In this document: positions 45,382 to 53,874 of the stretch, piece after piece
Layout of the letters: each line of letters starts with the position of its first letter
How positions within the stretch are numbered: position 1 is the first letter of the stretch
Origin: Colwellia sp.
GTDB taxonomy: Bacteria > Pseudomonadota > Gammaproteobacteria > Enterobacterales > Alteromonadaceae
DNA length: 53,874 bases
Assembly: GCA_026196955.1 (NCBI GenBank)
Contig: JAPHTO010000106.1
Location: 1-53,874 of the forward strand
Reading direction: 5' to 3'
Position numbers and translations under genes: made by a program
The notes under the pieces: generated by a model
Seen by the model: the letters and a program-made list of their open reading frames with translations, nothing else
Database searches by the model: none
What the model was told of the DNA's origin: nothing

Positions 45382-46098
45382 TTATATTTTAGGCCAACTT
45401 AATAACCAAGGTTGGCCTAGCTCATTGAGCTTATCCTCGATATCTTCAGTCAAAAAAAACTCGCCTTCATCAGGGGCAAAAGTAAAGTGATATTGCTTAT
45501 CACAAAAGTTAAACCTTAATGCATAGGCGTGTAGATAACCTCTATCAGGGGAAGGTTCTTTCTCACTTATCAGCGCTTTTTTGGGGTAATACAAGGGGTC
45601 GCCGATAATTGGTGAGCCAATACTACTTAATGCTACCCTGAGTTGATGTGTTTTGCCTGAATGTGGTTTTAGCAAATATAACCGTTTACCCTTTGCTTGA
45701 GCGTAAGAGAAAAACTGTGTGATCGCTGGATTCTCCATACTGCGTATTAGCTTGTACATGCCGCGGCGGCTCTTAGCCATATCACCTTTGATTAGTCCCT
45801 GCTTTTTACTTGGCTTTTTATCACTTATAGCAAGATAGTATTTCTCAACCTGATGATGTTTGAAAAGATCAGAAAAGATTTGAGCACTGGTTAAGTTGGT
45901 GGCAAAAATAATCAGTCCAGAGGTCATTTTGTCTAACCGATGAATAGGAAAAAGCTCAGTTATCCCTAGGTGTTTTTTCAGGTGCGATTTTACTTGAGAA
46001 AAAAGTCCTGAGCCGAGCTCTCCTTCATCGTGAAAATTAACATTTGCACGCTTGGCAACAACAACAAAATCTGCTGTTTGTGTAATAATTTTAAACAT
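45382..46098 (-). CDS. RluA-type pseudouridine synthase, TIGR01621-like
   Basis: A 238-residue pseudouridine synthase without an S4 domain. The catalytic motif HRLDKMTSGLIIFA contains the essential Asp (about residue 54), and KPHSGKTHQLRVALSSIGSPIIGDPLY is the RluA-type second motif. It belongs with the short Rlu family proteins of TIGR01621, whose RNA target is unsettled. The start ATG is at 46098, 78 bp from the divergent M16 gene. Confidence 0.9.
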   Translation of the reverse strand: MFKIITQTADFVVVAKRANVNFHDEGELGSGLFSQVKSHLKKHLGITELFPIHRLDKMTSGLIIFATNLTSAQIFSDLFKHHQVEKYYLAISDKKPSKKQGLIKGDMAKSRRGMYKLIRSMENPAITQFFSYAQAKGKRLYLLKPHSGKTHQLRVALSSIGSPIIGDPLYYPKKALISEKEPSPDRGYLHAYALRFNFCDKQYHFTFAPDEGEFFLTEDIEDKLNELGQPWLLSWPKI

Positions 46099-46176
46099 TT
46101 AATAAGTCTATTTTGCTCGATTGTTTGCTATGATAATTCAATCAAATTGTTTTTACTCTGATTACAGGATGTTATT

Positions 46177-49053
46177 TTGAAAAAAATCTCCCATTTAATC
46201 GCTCGCCTTAGTGCAGTCACCTTAACGGCATCATTATTATTTGCATGCACGAGCAATGAAAATACAAAGCTAGCTCAAGAAAACATTGTCTTACCTGCTG
46301 GTGTGAGTTTAGTTGAAACGGTTGTTCAGAGCGAAGAACGCTTAGCCATTCCGTTTAAAAAATATAAACTAGCTAATGGCTTAACTGTCATTCTCCATCA
46401 AGATAATTCTGATCCTCTTGTCCATGTCGATGTTACATATCATGTTGGCTCTGCTCGTGAGCAACTGGGTAAATCTGGTTTTGCTCACTTCTTTGAGCAC
46501 ATGATGTTTCAAGGCTCGAAGAATGTTGCCGATGAACAACATTTTAAAATTGTTACGCAAAGCGGTGGTGACTTAAATGGTACTACGAATACGGATAGAA
46601 CCAATTATTATGAAACGGTACCAAGAAATCAGCTAGAAAAAATGCTCTGGCTCGAGTCAGATAGAATGGGGTTTTTATTAGAAACCATCACAGAAGAGAA
46701 GTTTGAAATTCAACGAGCGACAGTAAAAAATGAACGTGGTCAAAATGTAGATAATCGCCCCTATGGCCGCTTAAATGAAACCATTAACCAAATGATGTAT
46801 CCCAGAGAGCATCCATACTCTTGGCCTGTGATTGGTTACATGACTGATTTAGATCGCGGCACATTAACCGATTTAAAAACATTTTTTAGTCGTTGGTATG
46901 GCCCTAATAATGCGGTATTAACTATTGGAGGTGATTTTGATGAAGCACAAACACTCGCTTGGGTTAATCAATATTTTGGTGAGTTAAAAGCAGGCCCGCA
47001 AGTAGATAGCATTGCTAAGCAGTTAACAACATTAGAGAAAAACCGTTATTACTCGTTTAGTGATAATGTGTCTTTACCGCTTCTCTATATTAGCTTTCCA
47101 ACAGTTTATGGTATGCATGAAGATGAAGCCGCGTTAGATGTTTTCTCTAATATTATTGGTAATGGCCCTACGTCTTTACTTTATAAAAATTTAGTTAAAT
47201 CAGGCGTTGCAGTTCAAGCAGGCGCCACTCATCCGTGTAAAGAGCTTGCTTGTCAAATGAACTTTTTTGCTTTGCCTAACCCACAGCAAGGTATGGATTT
47301 AGCCAAACTTGAACAAGTTATAAAGGATACCTTGCTTGAGTTTGAACAACGCGGTGTGAATGATGATGATTTACTGAAAACTAAAGTAAATATAGAAACT
47401 GATACTATTTATGGTTTACAAAGTGTCTCAGGTAAGGTGTCAACGCTGGCGCATTATCAAACTATTTTAGGGGATGCAGATTTCACAGAGCGACAAGTGG
47501 CTCGTTATAATCAAGTGACTAAAGATGATGTGATGCGTGTTTATAAAAAGTATATCAAGGGCAAAGGCGCTGCTGTGTTATCCATTTACCCTCACGGTCA
47601 AAAACAGTTTATTGCCCAAGCTGATGATTTTGTCTTGCCGGATGTAGCCAACCCTCCTGAGTTAGCTTCACTTGATACGCCTATAATGAAAAACACGAGT
47701 AGCTTTGATCGTAGCATTATGCCTAAAGCCGGTGTTAACCCACAAATTGAGGTGCCTAAACTATGGCGAGATAGCTTTAAAAATGGCATTGAAATTATTG
47801 CTACTCAAAATAGTGAAACACCGACAGTCAGTTTGTTATTGAGCATTGAAGGCGGCCCGTTATTAGATCCTATCGATAAAGCAGGGTTGGCCTCTCTTAC
47901 TGCGAGTTTGATGAATGAAGGTACAACAAACTATATTAAAGAAGAGCTTTCAAATGAATTGGCAAAATTGGGAAGTGACATCTCCATTGGCGCTTCAGGG
48001 AGGAATACTTATATTCAAGTGAGCTCTTTGGTTAAAAATCTTGATGCTACTTTGACCTTAATGATAGATATGATGTTAAACCCAGCATTTGAACAAGCTG
48101 ACTTTGACCGCGTGAAAAATCAATTAATACAAAGCTTAGAGCAAGGCAGTAAAGATGCAAGCACACTAGCAAGTAGAGCGTTAAGACAAGTGACTTATGG
48201 CGAAAATAACCGTGTTGGCTTACCAAGTAGAGGCACAGTGGCAACGGTTTCTGCTATCACCCTTAATGATATAAAAGCTTTTTATCAGCAGTATTTTTCA
48301 CCTAAACATGCTTCGTTAGTGATTGTTGGCGATATAAGCAAAAGTGATATTATGCCTAAACTGAGCTATTTAAAAGCTTGGCAGGGTAGCGATTATACTA
48401 TTCCTAAATATAAGCAGTTTCCGCAGGTAACCCCTAACAAAATTTATTTTGTAGATTTACCTAATGCTAGTCAGTCGGTGATCAAATACTCACGTCGTTC
48501 TATGCCTTATGACGCTACGGGAGAACATTTTAAGGCGACGCTGATGAATTATCCGCTTGGTAGTGCCTTTAATAGTCGCATCAATTTAAACTTACGCGAA
48601 GATAAAGGCTACACTTATGGGGCTTCAAGTTACTTTACAGCCGGTAAAACCTTAGGACGCTTTACCGCAGGAGCCAGTGTGAAAAAAGAACATACCTTAG
48701 ATGCGATGTTAGAGATAGAGAATGAGCTTGAAGCTTATCAGCAGCATGGGCTAACGGGTGATGAGGTCAGTTTTATGCGCCAAGCTATTTCTCAAAATGA
48801 AGCGCTAAGTTATGAAACACCAAGACAAAAAAGTGGCTTTTTAAGACAGTTATTACAATACGACCTAGCAGAAAATTATGGTGAACAACAAAGTGAGATC
48901 ATCAATGAAATTTCGCTTGAACAGCTAAACAATATCGCAAAAGAACAATTAAGCAAACCTATGCAATGGATTGTGGTTGGCGACGGTCAAGTAATAAGGC
49001 CGCAATTAGAAAAAATGAAGTTAGACATTGTTGAGCTGCAACTGGCTAAATAA
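46177..49053 (+). CDS. M16 family metallopeptidase lipoprotein
   Basis: A 958-residue protein with a lipobox ending LFAC (lipidated C24) and two tandem M16 peptidase units (about 55-480 and 510-950). The inverted zinc motif HFFEH is at 106-110 in unit 1, with the distal Glu in the region around NERGQNVDN; unit 2 lacks an HxxEH and should be structural. The layout is that of pitrilysin/PqqL-type periplasmic or membrane-anchored peptidases. It starts with TTG (46177), with CAGGA 8 nt upstream and a good signal peptide from there. Substrate unknown. Confidence 0.93.
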   Translation: MKKISHLIARLSAVTLTASLLFACTSNENTKLAQENIVLPAGVSLVETVVQSEERLAIPFKKYKLANGLTVILHQDNSDPLVHVDVTYHVGSAREQLGKSGFAHFFEHMMFQGSKNVADEQHFKIVTQSGGDLNGTTNTDRTNYYETVPRNQLEKMLWLESDRMGFLLETITEEKFEIQRATVKNERGQNVDNRPYGRLNETINQMMYPREHPYSWPVIGYMTDLDRGTLTDLKTFFSRWYGPNNAVLTIGGDFDEAQTLAWVNQYFGELKAGPQVDSIAKQLTTLEKNRYYSFSDNVSLPLLYISFPTVYGMHEDEAALDVFSNIIGNGPTSLLYKNLVKSGVAVQAGATHPCKELACQMNFFALPNPQQGMDLAKLEQVIKDTLLEFEQRGVNDDDLLKTKVNIETDTIYGLQSVSGKVSTLAHYQTILGDADFTERQVARYNQVTKDDVMRVYKKYIKGKGAAVLSIYPHGQKQFIAQADDFVLPDVANPPELASLDTPIMKNTSSFDRSIMPKAGVNPQIEVPKLWRDSFKNGIEIIATQNSETPTVSLLLSIEGGPLLDPIDKAGLASLTASLMNEGTTNYIKEELSNELAKLGSDISIGASGRNTYIQVSSLVKNLDATLTLMIDMMLNPAFEQADFDRVKNQLIQSLEQGSKDASTLASRALRQVTYGENNRVGLPSRGTVATVSAITLNDIKAFYQQYFSPKHASLVIVGDISKSDIMPKLSYLKAWQGSDYTIPKYKQFPQVTPNKIYFVDLPNASQSVIKYSRRSMPYDATGEHFKATLMNYPLGSAFNSRINLNLREDKGYTYGASSYFTAGKTLGRFTAGASVKKEHTLDAMLEIENELEAYQQHGLTGDEVSFMRQAISQNEALSYETPRQKSGFLRQLLQYDLAENYGEQQSEIINEISLEQLNNIAKEQLSKPMQWIVVGDGQVIRPQLEKMKLDIVELQLAK

Positions 49054-49087
49054 TCATAGTATTTTCTTTTAGCCATTGAAAATTATC

Positions 49088-49126
49088 AAAAGCCCCTCAT
49101 TTATAAAGCATTAAATAAGGGGCTTT
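49088..49126 (+). terminator. Weak hairpin between the M16 peptidase and gshA
   Basis: Long imperfect stem AAAGCCCCTCATTTA / TAAATAAGGGGCTTT (49088-49102 with 49112-49126) without a T-run. Probably a partial terminator or an RNA end-protecting hairpin. Confidence 0.5.
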
Positions 49127-49157
49127 ACCTTATATTCTCCTAAGCGCAGGAATTATT

Positions 49158-50744
49158 TTGACATTATCATTAAACGATTACATCACAGCCTTTAACCAAA
49201 AAAATAACTTATCTGCCTTAGCTGGTATTGGTCGTGGCATTGAACGCGAAGCGTTAAGAGTATTAGCTGAGGGAAAATTGTCAGCGCATGGACACTATAA
49301 GCAGCTTGGCTCAGCATTAACCCACGGGCAAATTACCACGGATTATTCTGAAACTTTATTGGAATTTATTACCCCAGTAAGTCACTCACCAGAGCAAGCT
49401 ATAGCTCAATTGCAAGATATTCAAAAGTATACTTTTGCAAATATTAACGGCGAATTGCTATGGCCGATGAGTATGCCGTGTTTTGTGGATGAAGAAGATA
49501 AAATACCGCTTGCTCAATATGGAGATTCTAATATTGGTAAAATGAAAACCATTTATCGCCAAGGTTTGAAAAATCGTTATGGCTCTATGATGCAAGTGAT
49601 TGCGGGTATTCATTTTAACTTTTCATTTTCCCCTGAGTTTTGGCAAGTACAGCAAGAACTACATGATAATAAAGCGCCTTTGTCAGATTTTATTTCAGCG
49701 CGTTATTTCTCAATTTTACGTAATTATAAGCGCTACTGTTGGTTAATACCGTATTTGTTTGGTAGCTCTCCTGCCTTGTGTAGCTCTTTTCTGCAAGGCA
49801 AGGATCATAAATTACCGTTTAAAAAATCTCCTCGTGGCGCATTATATTTAGAGCATGCAACGTCGTTGCGTATGAGTGATTTAGGGTATACCAGTAGCGA
49901 GCAATCTAATTTACGCATTTGCTATAACAATTTAGATGACTATGTTGATGGCGTACAAGATGCTATCGCTTTAAAGTCAGAAGAGTTTGCCAATATTGGC
50001 GTGAAAGTTAATGGTGAATATCAACAGCTGAACACCAATGTTTTGCAAATTGAAAATGAACTCTATGCGCCAATTAGGCCTAAGCAAGTGATAAAGTCAG
50101 GTGAAAAACCATCACAAGCTTTACGAGAACGCGGTGTAGAATATATTGAGGTGCGGGCACTTGATGTGAATCCTTTTGCTGATACGGGTATCAGCATCGA
50201 GCAAATTCACTTTTTAGATATCTTTTTGACTTACTGTGCTTTTATAGACAACAAAGAATTTGACTGTGATTCACAGCAATATCATGAAAATAATATGAAT
50301 GATGTTGTTATGCGTGGTCGAGATCCTGAGTTATTGCTATCTGATGCTAATTGCCAAGGTGAAGTTAGCCTCAAGTCTGTTAAAGAGTGGGGGAACGAAC
50401 TTTTTGATAATATGGCGCAGGTAGCCCAATTATTAGATAGTGCTTATAAAACAGATGATTACGTTAAAGCTATTGCACGAGAGCGCGCTAAAATTAATGA
50501 TGCGAGCAAAACCCCTTCAGCGCAAATATTATCGATAATAATCGATGAAGGACAGAGCCTATCTAAGTATTCACTTGATAAAGCCGCTGAATATCGTCAT
50601 CAGGCATTAACACGAGACTATCAGTTTTATTCTGAGCAGTATTTTAATAGCGCATCTGAAAAATCTCATCAAGCGCAACGAGAAATAGAAGCTAGTGATG
50701 AGCTAAGTTTTGATGACTTTTTAGGTAATTATTTTAATTCCTAA
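49158..50744 (+). CDS. gshA: Glutamate-cysteine ligase
   Basis: A 528-residue gamma-glutamylcysteine synthetase of the gammaproteobacterial type. It joins Glu and Cys in the first step of glutathione synthesis. Seen: GIGRGIEREALRV at the start, DYSETLLEFITP, QVIAGIHFNFSF, SLRMSDLGYTS and GVEYIEVRALDVNPF, all conserved in GshA. The start codon is TTG (49158), with AGGAAT 7 nt before it and no ATG nearby that keeps the conserved N-terminus. Cytoplasmic. Length as in E. coli (518). Confidence 0.96.
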   Translation: MTLSLNDYITAFNQKNNLSALAGIGRGIEREALRVLAEGKLSAHGHYKQLGSALTHGQITTDYSETLLEFITPVSHSPEQAIAQLQDIQKYTFANINGELLWPMSMPCFVDEEDKIPLAQYGDSNIGKMKTIYRQGLKNRYGSMMQVIAGIHFNFSFSPEFWQVQQELHDNKAPLSDFISARYFSILRNYKRYCWLIPYLFGSSPALCSSFLQGKDHKLPFKKSPRGALYLEHATSLRMSDLGYTSSEQSNLRICYNNLDDYVDGVQDAIALKSEEFANIGVKVNGEYQQLNTNVLQIENELYAPIRPKQVIKSGEKPSQALRERGVEYIEVRALDVNPFADTGISIEQIHFLDIFLTYCAFIDNKEFDCDSQQYHENNMNDVVMRGRDPELLLSDANCQGEVSLKSVKEWGNELFDNMAQVAQLLDSAYKTDDYVKAIARERAKINDASKTPSAQILSIIIDEGQSLSKYSLDKAAEYRHQALTRDYQFYSEQYFNSASEKSHQAQREIEASDELSFDDFLGNYFNS

Positions 50745-51045
50745 GATGTAACCTAAGCTGTTGTTGCTCAAATTTATCTGATGCTGTTAAATGTTAGGGG
50801 TTAACTAAGCCTGGCAGGCAGCAATAAAAGCTCATTGCTGAAGATGGCTTTCCATCACATTATGTCAACTAAAAGCTCTCCTTATTAGTTACTTTAGGTT
50901 AAGTTGTCTTAGGCTTTCAACTCGTAAGGGGGATCTATTGTGAGTATATTATTTCAATTTGACAAGTCTGTAAGTTGTTGATAATTTTTTGGGGTTCATC
51001 GAGTTTTAATAAGTAATTAAATGTTAACAATATAGGAACACGTAA
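50745..51045 (+). other. Intergenic region with a promoter candidate
   Basis: 301 bp with no supported gene. The only feature that stands out is a promoter candidate at 50959-50987 for the lipoprotein gene, annotated separately. Confidence 0.5.
50959..50987 (+). promoter_or_regulatory. Candidate sigma-70 promoter of the lipoprotein gene
   Basis: TTGACA at 50959-50964, 17-bp spacer, TAATTT at 50982-50987. It is 58 bp before the start codon of the gene at 51046. Confidence 0.5.
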
Positions 51046-53022
51046 ATGGATTTTTCAAAAATAATATGGCTTTGTTTTTATATTTCTCTTCTTGCTGCCT
51101 GTGGGGGAGGAGGGTCAGAAGAAAGCCCTTCTATTCCAGAAGTCATTACTCCACCCGATTACTCTAAAGTTGATGTTGAAATCAATATCGATTCAGCATC
51201 TGTGATTGTACCTTATACAATGGCTATGGCGGAGTCTACATTACAAATTGTAGATTTATTCGTATCTGAATTGAGAATCCAACAGATATCTGATGAAACA
51301 TCTATTGTAAGCTTACCTTGTACTCGTGGTGGAACCGCCGATTTTGTATGGCAAGATAAGGATAATAGTAAGGGGCTATCTATGTCTGACACCTTGGACT
51401 TAACTTTTGAAAACTGTGATAGCTCAAGCCTAGATGCTTGGATTTCGGGTAGTTCAAGTTTAATAGTTGAAGAAAAGGGGTTAAATAGCATAGGTTTTAG
51501 CGTTCAAATAAACGCAACTATTTCAGATTCAGGCACTGATATACCAGTTTCAGGTGCTATGAACTTTATTTATAACAAGACTGAAATAAATGAGTCATTA
51601 GAAATAAGCAGTAATCAGCAAAATTTCACTTTTGTTATAGAAGGCTTTAAAGAAAAATTAGGTTCTTTTGAGTTAACTAAGCGAGTAGAAAATAATTTTC
51701 ATTATTCCATCGATTACGAATATACGGTTTTTTCAGAAATGTTAAGAGGGAAATTAGCTTGTCGATCAAACGATGGATTAAAAGGAATATTATATGCTTC
51801 ACCTTATAAAATTAATTCGCAATGCATAGGTAATGCTCAAGGCGAAGTTTCATTGTTGAAAGAGCTTAACTTAAATGATTATGATAAAGATACTTACGAT
51901 GCTTATAACAATTTAAGGATCTCTTATACATCAAGTGATGGTAATGACTCTCAAACAGAAGGTTTATACTCTAAAGAGCTTTTTGAAGGCAGTATTTCAA
52001 TGCCAATTCTAGACATAAAATATCAAAAAACCTCTCAACAAGACATTCAAAAAGTTGCTTTAAATGGTTCAGAATCGTATTTAACTAACATGGTCATAGC
52101 CAAAGATTATGCTAAAGGTTATTTTTATGGATTTGATTCAAATAAAGAGCAATACCATATTAGTGAAATTGATTTGAATAACTTGGAAATTACTAACTTA
52201 ACTTATGTTCAGAATCCTATTTATAATTTTACATTATCAAAAGATGGGCTGTTTTTATATTTAGTTTTACATGAAGGTTGTTGCAACTTACCGAGCATTT
52301 ATGAATTCGATATTCAAAATAAGACATTGTCTGAGTTTGCTTCTTTTGAAAATATTATAAATTTATCAGATGACAATACAGTAGAGTACAATTACATAGG
52401 AAGTTTAACCAGCACACAAGAAGGAAATATACTCTTTATATTGCAAGATGAAGGTAGGTTTTCATATCAAGATGAAATCAAATTGGTAAAAGTTTCGAAA
52501 AATGGTATTGCCGAATATATATCTTTAGGAAACGATAACGCCACCTTTGCATTAGATGAAAATAACTTTTTATTCGTAAGCCAGAATTACGCTATAACCC
52601 AATACGACATAAGCGGTGATAAATTAGAACCAGTATTGACTAAAGAATTTATTAGAGAAGACAAAGCTGTTAGAACACGTGATATGCATATAGAAAATGG
52701 TAGGATATATATCCGTGATGGTTACATCTTAGATTGGGCAACTGGAAATATATTAGCGAATATTGGTGAGAGTGAGATGTATTATCTAAATAAATTTGAT
52801 ATTGCGATAGAGATATCAGGGTTTACATTAAATGTATATTCTACACAAAGTGGTGAAATATTATCCAGTCCAATAGCTACACAGATAGAAGGCCTATCCT
52901 ATTTTAATGCACTAAACGAATGGTTCATTGGTTCTGATTATTTATTATTAAAAAGCTCGTCTCCTGATGTCCAAAACCAGTATAACCTAATAAAAATACC
53001 AGTGAATAAACTCCTAGAATGA
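51046..53022 (+). CDS. Large hypothetical lipoprotein
   Basis: A 658-residue lipoprotein: short signal, lipobox LAAC with lipidated C19 followed directly by GGGG and acidic Ser/Pro-rich linker. The rest is beta-rich and Ser/Asn/Tyr/Glu-rich. The first half has a Cys pair (LPCTRG and ENCDSS), the second half (about 330-655) has repeated short strand pairs reminiscent of a beta-propeller, for example LSKDGLFLYLVLHEG. The Gly run after Cys is common in surface lipoproteins of Alteromonadales. No family recognised. Base use is more AT-rich than its neighbours, which is compatible with acquired or fast-evolving DNA. Confidence 0.8.
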   Translation: MDFSKIIWLCFYISLLAACGGGGSEESPSIPEVITPPDYSKVDVEINIDSASVIVPYTMAMAESTLQIVDLFVSELRIQQISDETSIVSLPCTRGGTADFVWQDKDNSKGLSMSDTLDLTFENCDSSSLDAWISGSSSLIVEEKGLNSIGFSVQINATISDSGTDIPVSGAMNFIYNKTEINESLEISSNQQNFTFVIEGFKEKLGSFELTKRVENNFHYSIDYEYTVFSEMLRGKLACRSNDGLKGILYASPYKINSQCIGNAQGEVSLLKELNLNDYDKDTYDAYNNLRISYTSSDGNDSQTEGLYSKELFEGSISMPILDIKYQKTSQQDIQKVALNGSESYLTNMVIAKDYAKGYFYGFDSNKEQYHISEIDLNNLEITNLTYVQNPIYNFTLSKDGLFLYLVLHEGCCNLPSIYEFDIQNKTLSEFASFENIINLSDDNTVEYNYIGSLTSTQEGNILFILQDEGRFSYQDEIKLVKVSKNGIAEYISLGNDNATFALDENNFLFVSQNYAITQYDISGDKLEPVLTKEFIREDKAVRTRDMHIENGRIYIRDGYILDWATGNILANIGESEMYYLNKFDIAIEISGFTLNVYSTQSGEILSSPIATQIEGLSYFNALNEWFIGSDYLLLKSSSPDVQNQYNLIKIPVNKLLE

Positions 53023-53275
53023 GGAATAACCCTAAATAAGTATCGTCCTAATTTTAAAAAGTAAGTGATTATCAAATTACTTTGACTGTCAACTCATGGC
53101 ACTCAGGAGTAATAAAGGTACGTGAACGACTGCTGTGGTGGCTTTTGCGACGTTCAGTCTCGATTAAAGTCAATTAACCGTTGTGTCAACTCAGGCTTCA
53201 GATAATGCAGTTAAGCATCAGTTTTATAGTTTGTTAACGCTGTTGCGATCCAAAGATTGAATTTAAGTGGCAGGC

Positions 53276-53305
53276 AAAAAAAAGCGCGTTAGGGCAACGC
53301 GCTAT
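53276..53305 (-). terminator. Minus-strand intrinsic terminator candidate
   Basis: Hairpin AGCGCGTT / AACGCGCT with a 5-nt loop, followed on the minus strand by T8 and GCC. No minus-strand gene ends here, so it may close a small RNA. Confidence 0.7.
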
Positions 53306-53362
53306 GGATACAGTCATTTGACTTGTCTTTTAAAACTCCAAACAACTCTAAAAAATAAAACA

Positions 53363-53397
53363 ATATGAAAGCAGTCCAGGGAGTGTTGCTTTCATAT
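53363..53397. repeat. 11-bp inverted repeat with 13-nt loop
   Basis: Arms ATATGAAAGCA (53363-53373) and TGCTTTCATAT (53387-53397) around a 13-nt loop. No T-run, so it is a structured element rather than a terminator. Confidence 0.85.
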
Positions 53398-53521
53398 AGT
53401 AAGAGTCTACCATCTCTAGATAGTTCAAAATTTAATCAAAAAAAATAATTGTTTTCTAATACCATGATCTGGTTGGTGTTTATTTGTCTGACTTAAATAC
53501 ATAAGACACTTTTTTTAGATA

Positions 53522-53564
53522 AAAAAAATGCGCTTATAAAAATAAGCGCATAAAACATGAAACA
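53522..53564 (-). repeat. A8-hairpin repeat, copy A
   Basis: Eight A, then the inverted repeat TGCGCTTAT/ATAAGCGCA, then TAAAACATGAAAC. On the minus strand this is a hairpin followed by T8, an intrinsic terminator form. Confidence 0.85.
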
Positions 53565-53748
53565 CTAAGGGAAATAAAGCCTCTCATATAATATGAGTGT
53601 TATTTAGTAAATAAGTTCAAAATTAATTTTAATAAATTTAATTTTCTGAATAGGTCGATATACGGCTGATACGAGTATGCCTAAAAAAGCATCAAGCTTA
53701 CTTAATGCATGCGGGAATAACATTTGTTTTGTTTATTCTGTTTTAGGC

Positions 53749-53792
53749 AAAAAAAATGCGCTTATAAAAATAAGTGTATAAAACATGAAACA
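53749..53792 (-). repeat. A8-hairpin repeat, copy B
   Basis: As copy A, but the right arm is ATAAGTGTA: two C-to-T changes. On plus-strand RNA these keep the stem through G-U pairs; on minus-strand RNA they give A-C mismatches. Preceded by AGGC as in copy C. Confidence 0.85.
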
Positions 53793-53833
53793 TTACCTAA
53801 TGTAGGCGGGAATAACATTTCTTTTGATTAGGC

Positions 53834-53874
53834 AAAAAAAATGCGCTTATAAAAATAAGCGCATAAACATGAAA
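53834..53874 (-). repeat. A8-hairpin repeat, copy C (runs to the window end)
   Basis: As copy A with one A fewer after GCGCAT. Preceded by TTAGGC as copy B. It is 85 bp after copy B, and the array may go on beyond the window. Confidence 0.85.

Larger units (their letters stand above)
53023..53874. other. Long intergenic region with hairpin array
   Basis: 852 bp to the window end with no convincing gene. It contains a hairpin at 53276-53305, a 35-nt stem-loop at 53363-53397, and three copies of an A8-hairpin repeat (53522, 53749, 53834), each annotated separately. The last 120 bp also repeat the phrase GCGGGAATAACATTT (53711 and 53806). Confidence 0.7.

Noticed and set aside
45390..45419. Inverted repeat TAGGCCAAC/GTTGGCCTA at the convergent ends of the NSS transporter and pseudouridine synthase genes
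   Set aside because: It lies inside the pseudouridine synthase coding end and has no T-run on either side, so I did not call a terminator.
53072..53173. A 33-codon minus-strand frame from TTG, rich in Ser, His and Arg, with another short open frame just upstream in a different phase (to about 53210)
   Set aside because: It could be the frameshifted tail of a dead gene, but it is too short to assign, has no ribosome site and matches nothing I recognise.
53522..53874. The terminal repeats as a CRISPR array or integron attC sites
   Set aside because: Only three copies with uneven spacing (227 and 85 bp), no spacer-like uniform inserts, and no attC core RYYYAAC/GTTRRRY pairing was seen.

Overview
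The window looks like chromosomal DNA of a marine gammaproteobacterium of the Alteromonadales, probably a Colwellia/Thalassotalea-type organism. This rests on AT-rich composition, a sodium-pumping oxaloacetate decarboxylase, a Na+:amino-acid symporter, DUF2956 and DUF3545 proteins, the TIGR03545/TIGR03546 pair, and a gammaproteobacterial dsbC-recJ-prfB-lysS block with fldB divergent. The genus is an inference. No rRNA, tRNA, CRISPR array, phage or intact IS was seen.

Left third (1-14.7 kb): a carboxylate/lactate utilisation region. It starts with the end of oadA and oadB, then a DcaP-like porin plus a TRAP transporter of the 2-oxoacid/lactate type (P, Q, M). Facing it on the minus strand is lldP (lactate permease), an FAD/Fe-S D-lactate dehydrogenase, a Cache-domain sensor kinase and a NarL-type regulator, reading as one operon. 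The key observation is a 32-bp element found twice with 29 identical positions, once upstream of the porin/TRAP operon (1746-1777) and once, inverted, upstream of lldP (14616-14647). It contains an ACGTAG-N5-CTACGT inverted repeat and is the natural candidate operator of the neighbouring regulator, joining outer-membrane uptake, inner-membrane uptake, oxidation and sensing in one local regulon. A PEP-CTERM protein gene and a DUF2956 gene lie between the two arms.

Middle (14.9-32.2 kb): mostly housekeeping and small conserved genes: an M48 lipoprotein protease, pdxH, an exported M20 hydrolase, tmcA, an ABC-2 exporter, a PA3286-like ketoacyl-ACP synthase III, an alpha/beta hydrolase, DUF3545, transaldolase, yaaA, the TIGR03546/TIGR03545 pair, an unknown coiled-coil protein and srmB. 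Two tiny overlapping Cys-containing genes (20524-20945) lie behind a good Fur-box candidate.

32-42 kb: fldB, dsbC, recJ, prfB and lysS keep the classical gammaproteobacterial order, but xerD is absent and a two-gene minus-strand cassette of AAA-type ATPases (35575-38829) is inserted between recJ and prfB. A 48-bp near-perfect palindrome lies just upstream of the cassette. This unexplained ATPase pair is the best candidate for an undescribed system. prfB has the classic +1 programmed frameshift; its start lies in a 14-bp tandem duplication that also creates an overlapping upstream reading frame.

Right end (42-53.9 kb): an S9 peptidase, an NSS-family transporter, a TIGR01621-type pseudouridine synthase, an M16 lipoprotein protease, gshA and a large unknown lipoprotein, then about 850 bp without a convincing gene. 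That last stretch holds an array of hairpins, each beside an A8 run, that read as minus-strand terminators or tandem small-RNA units, three of them near-identical copies.
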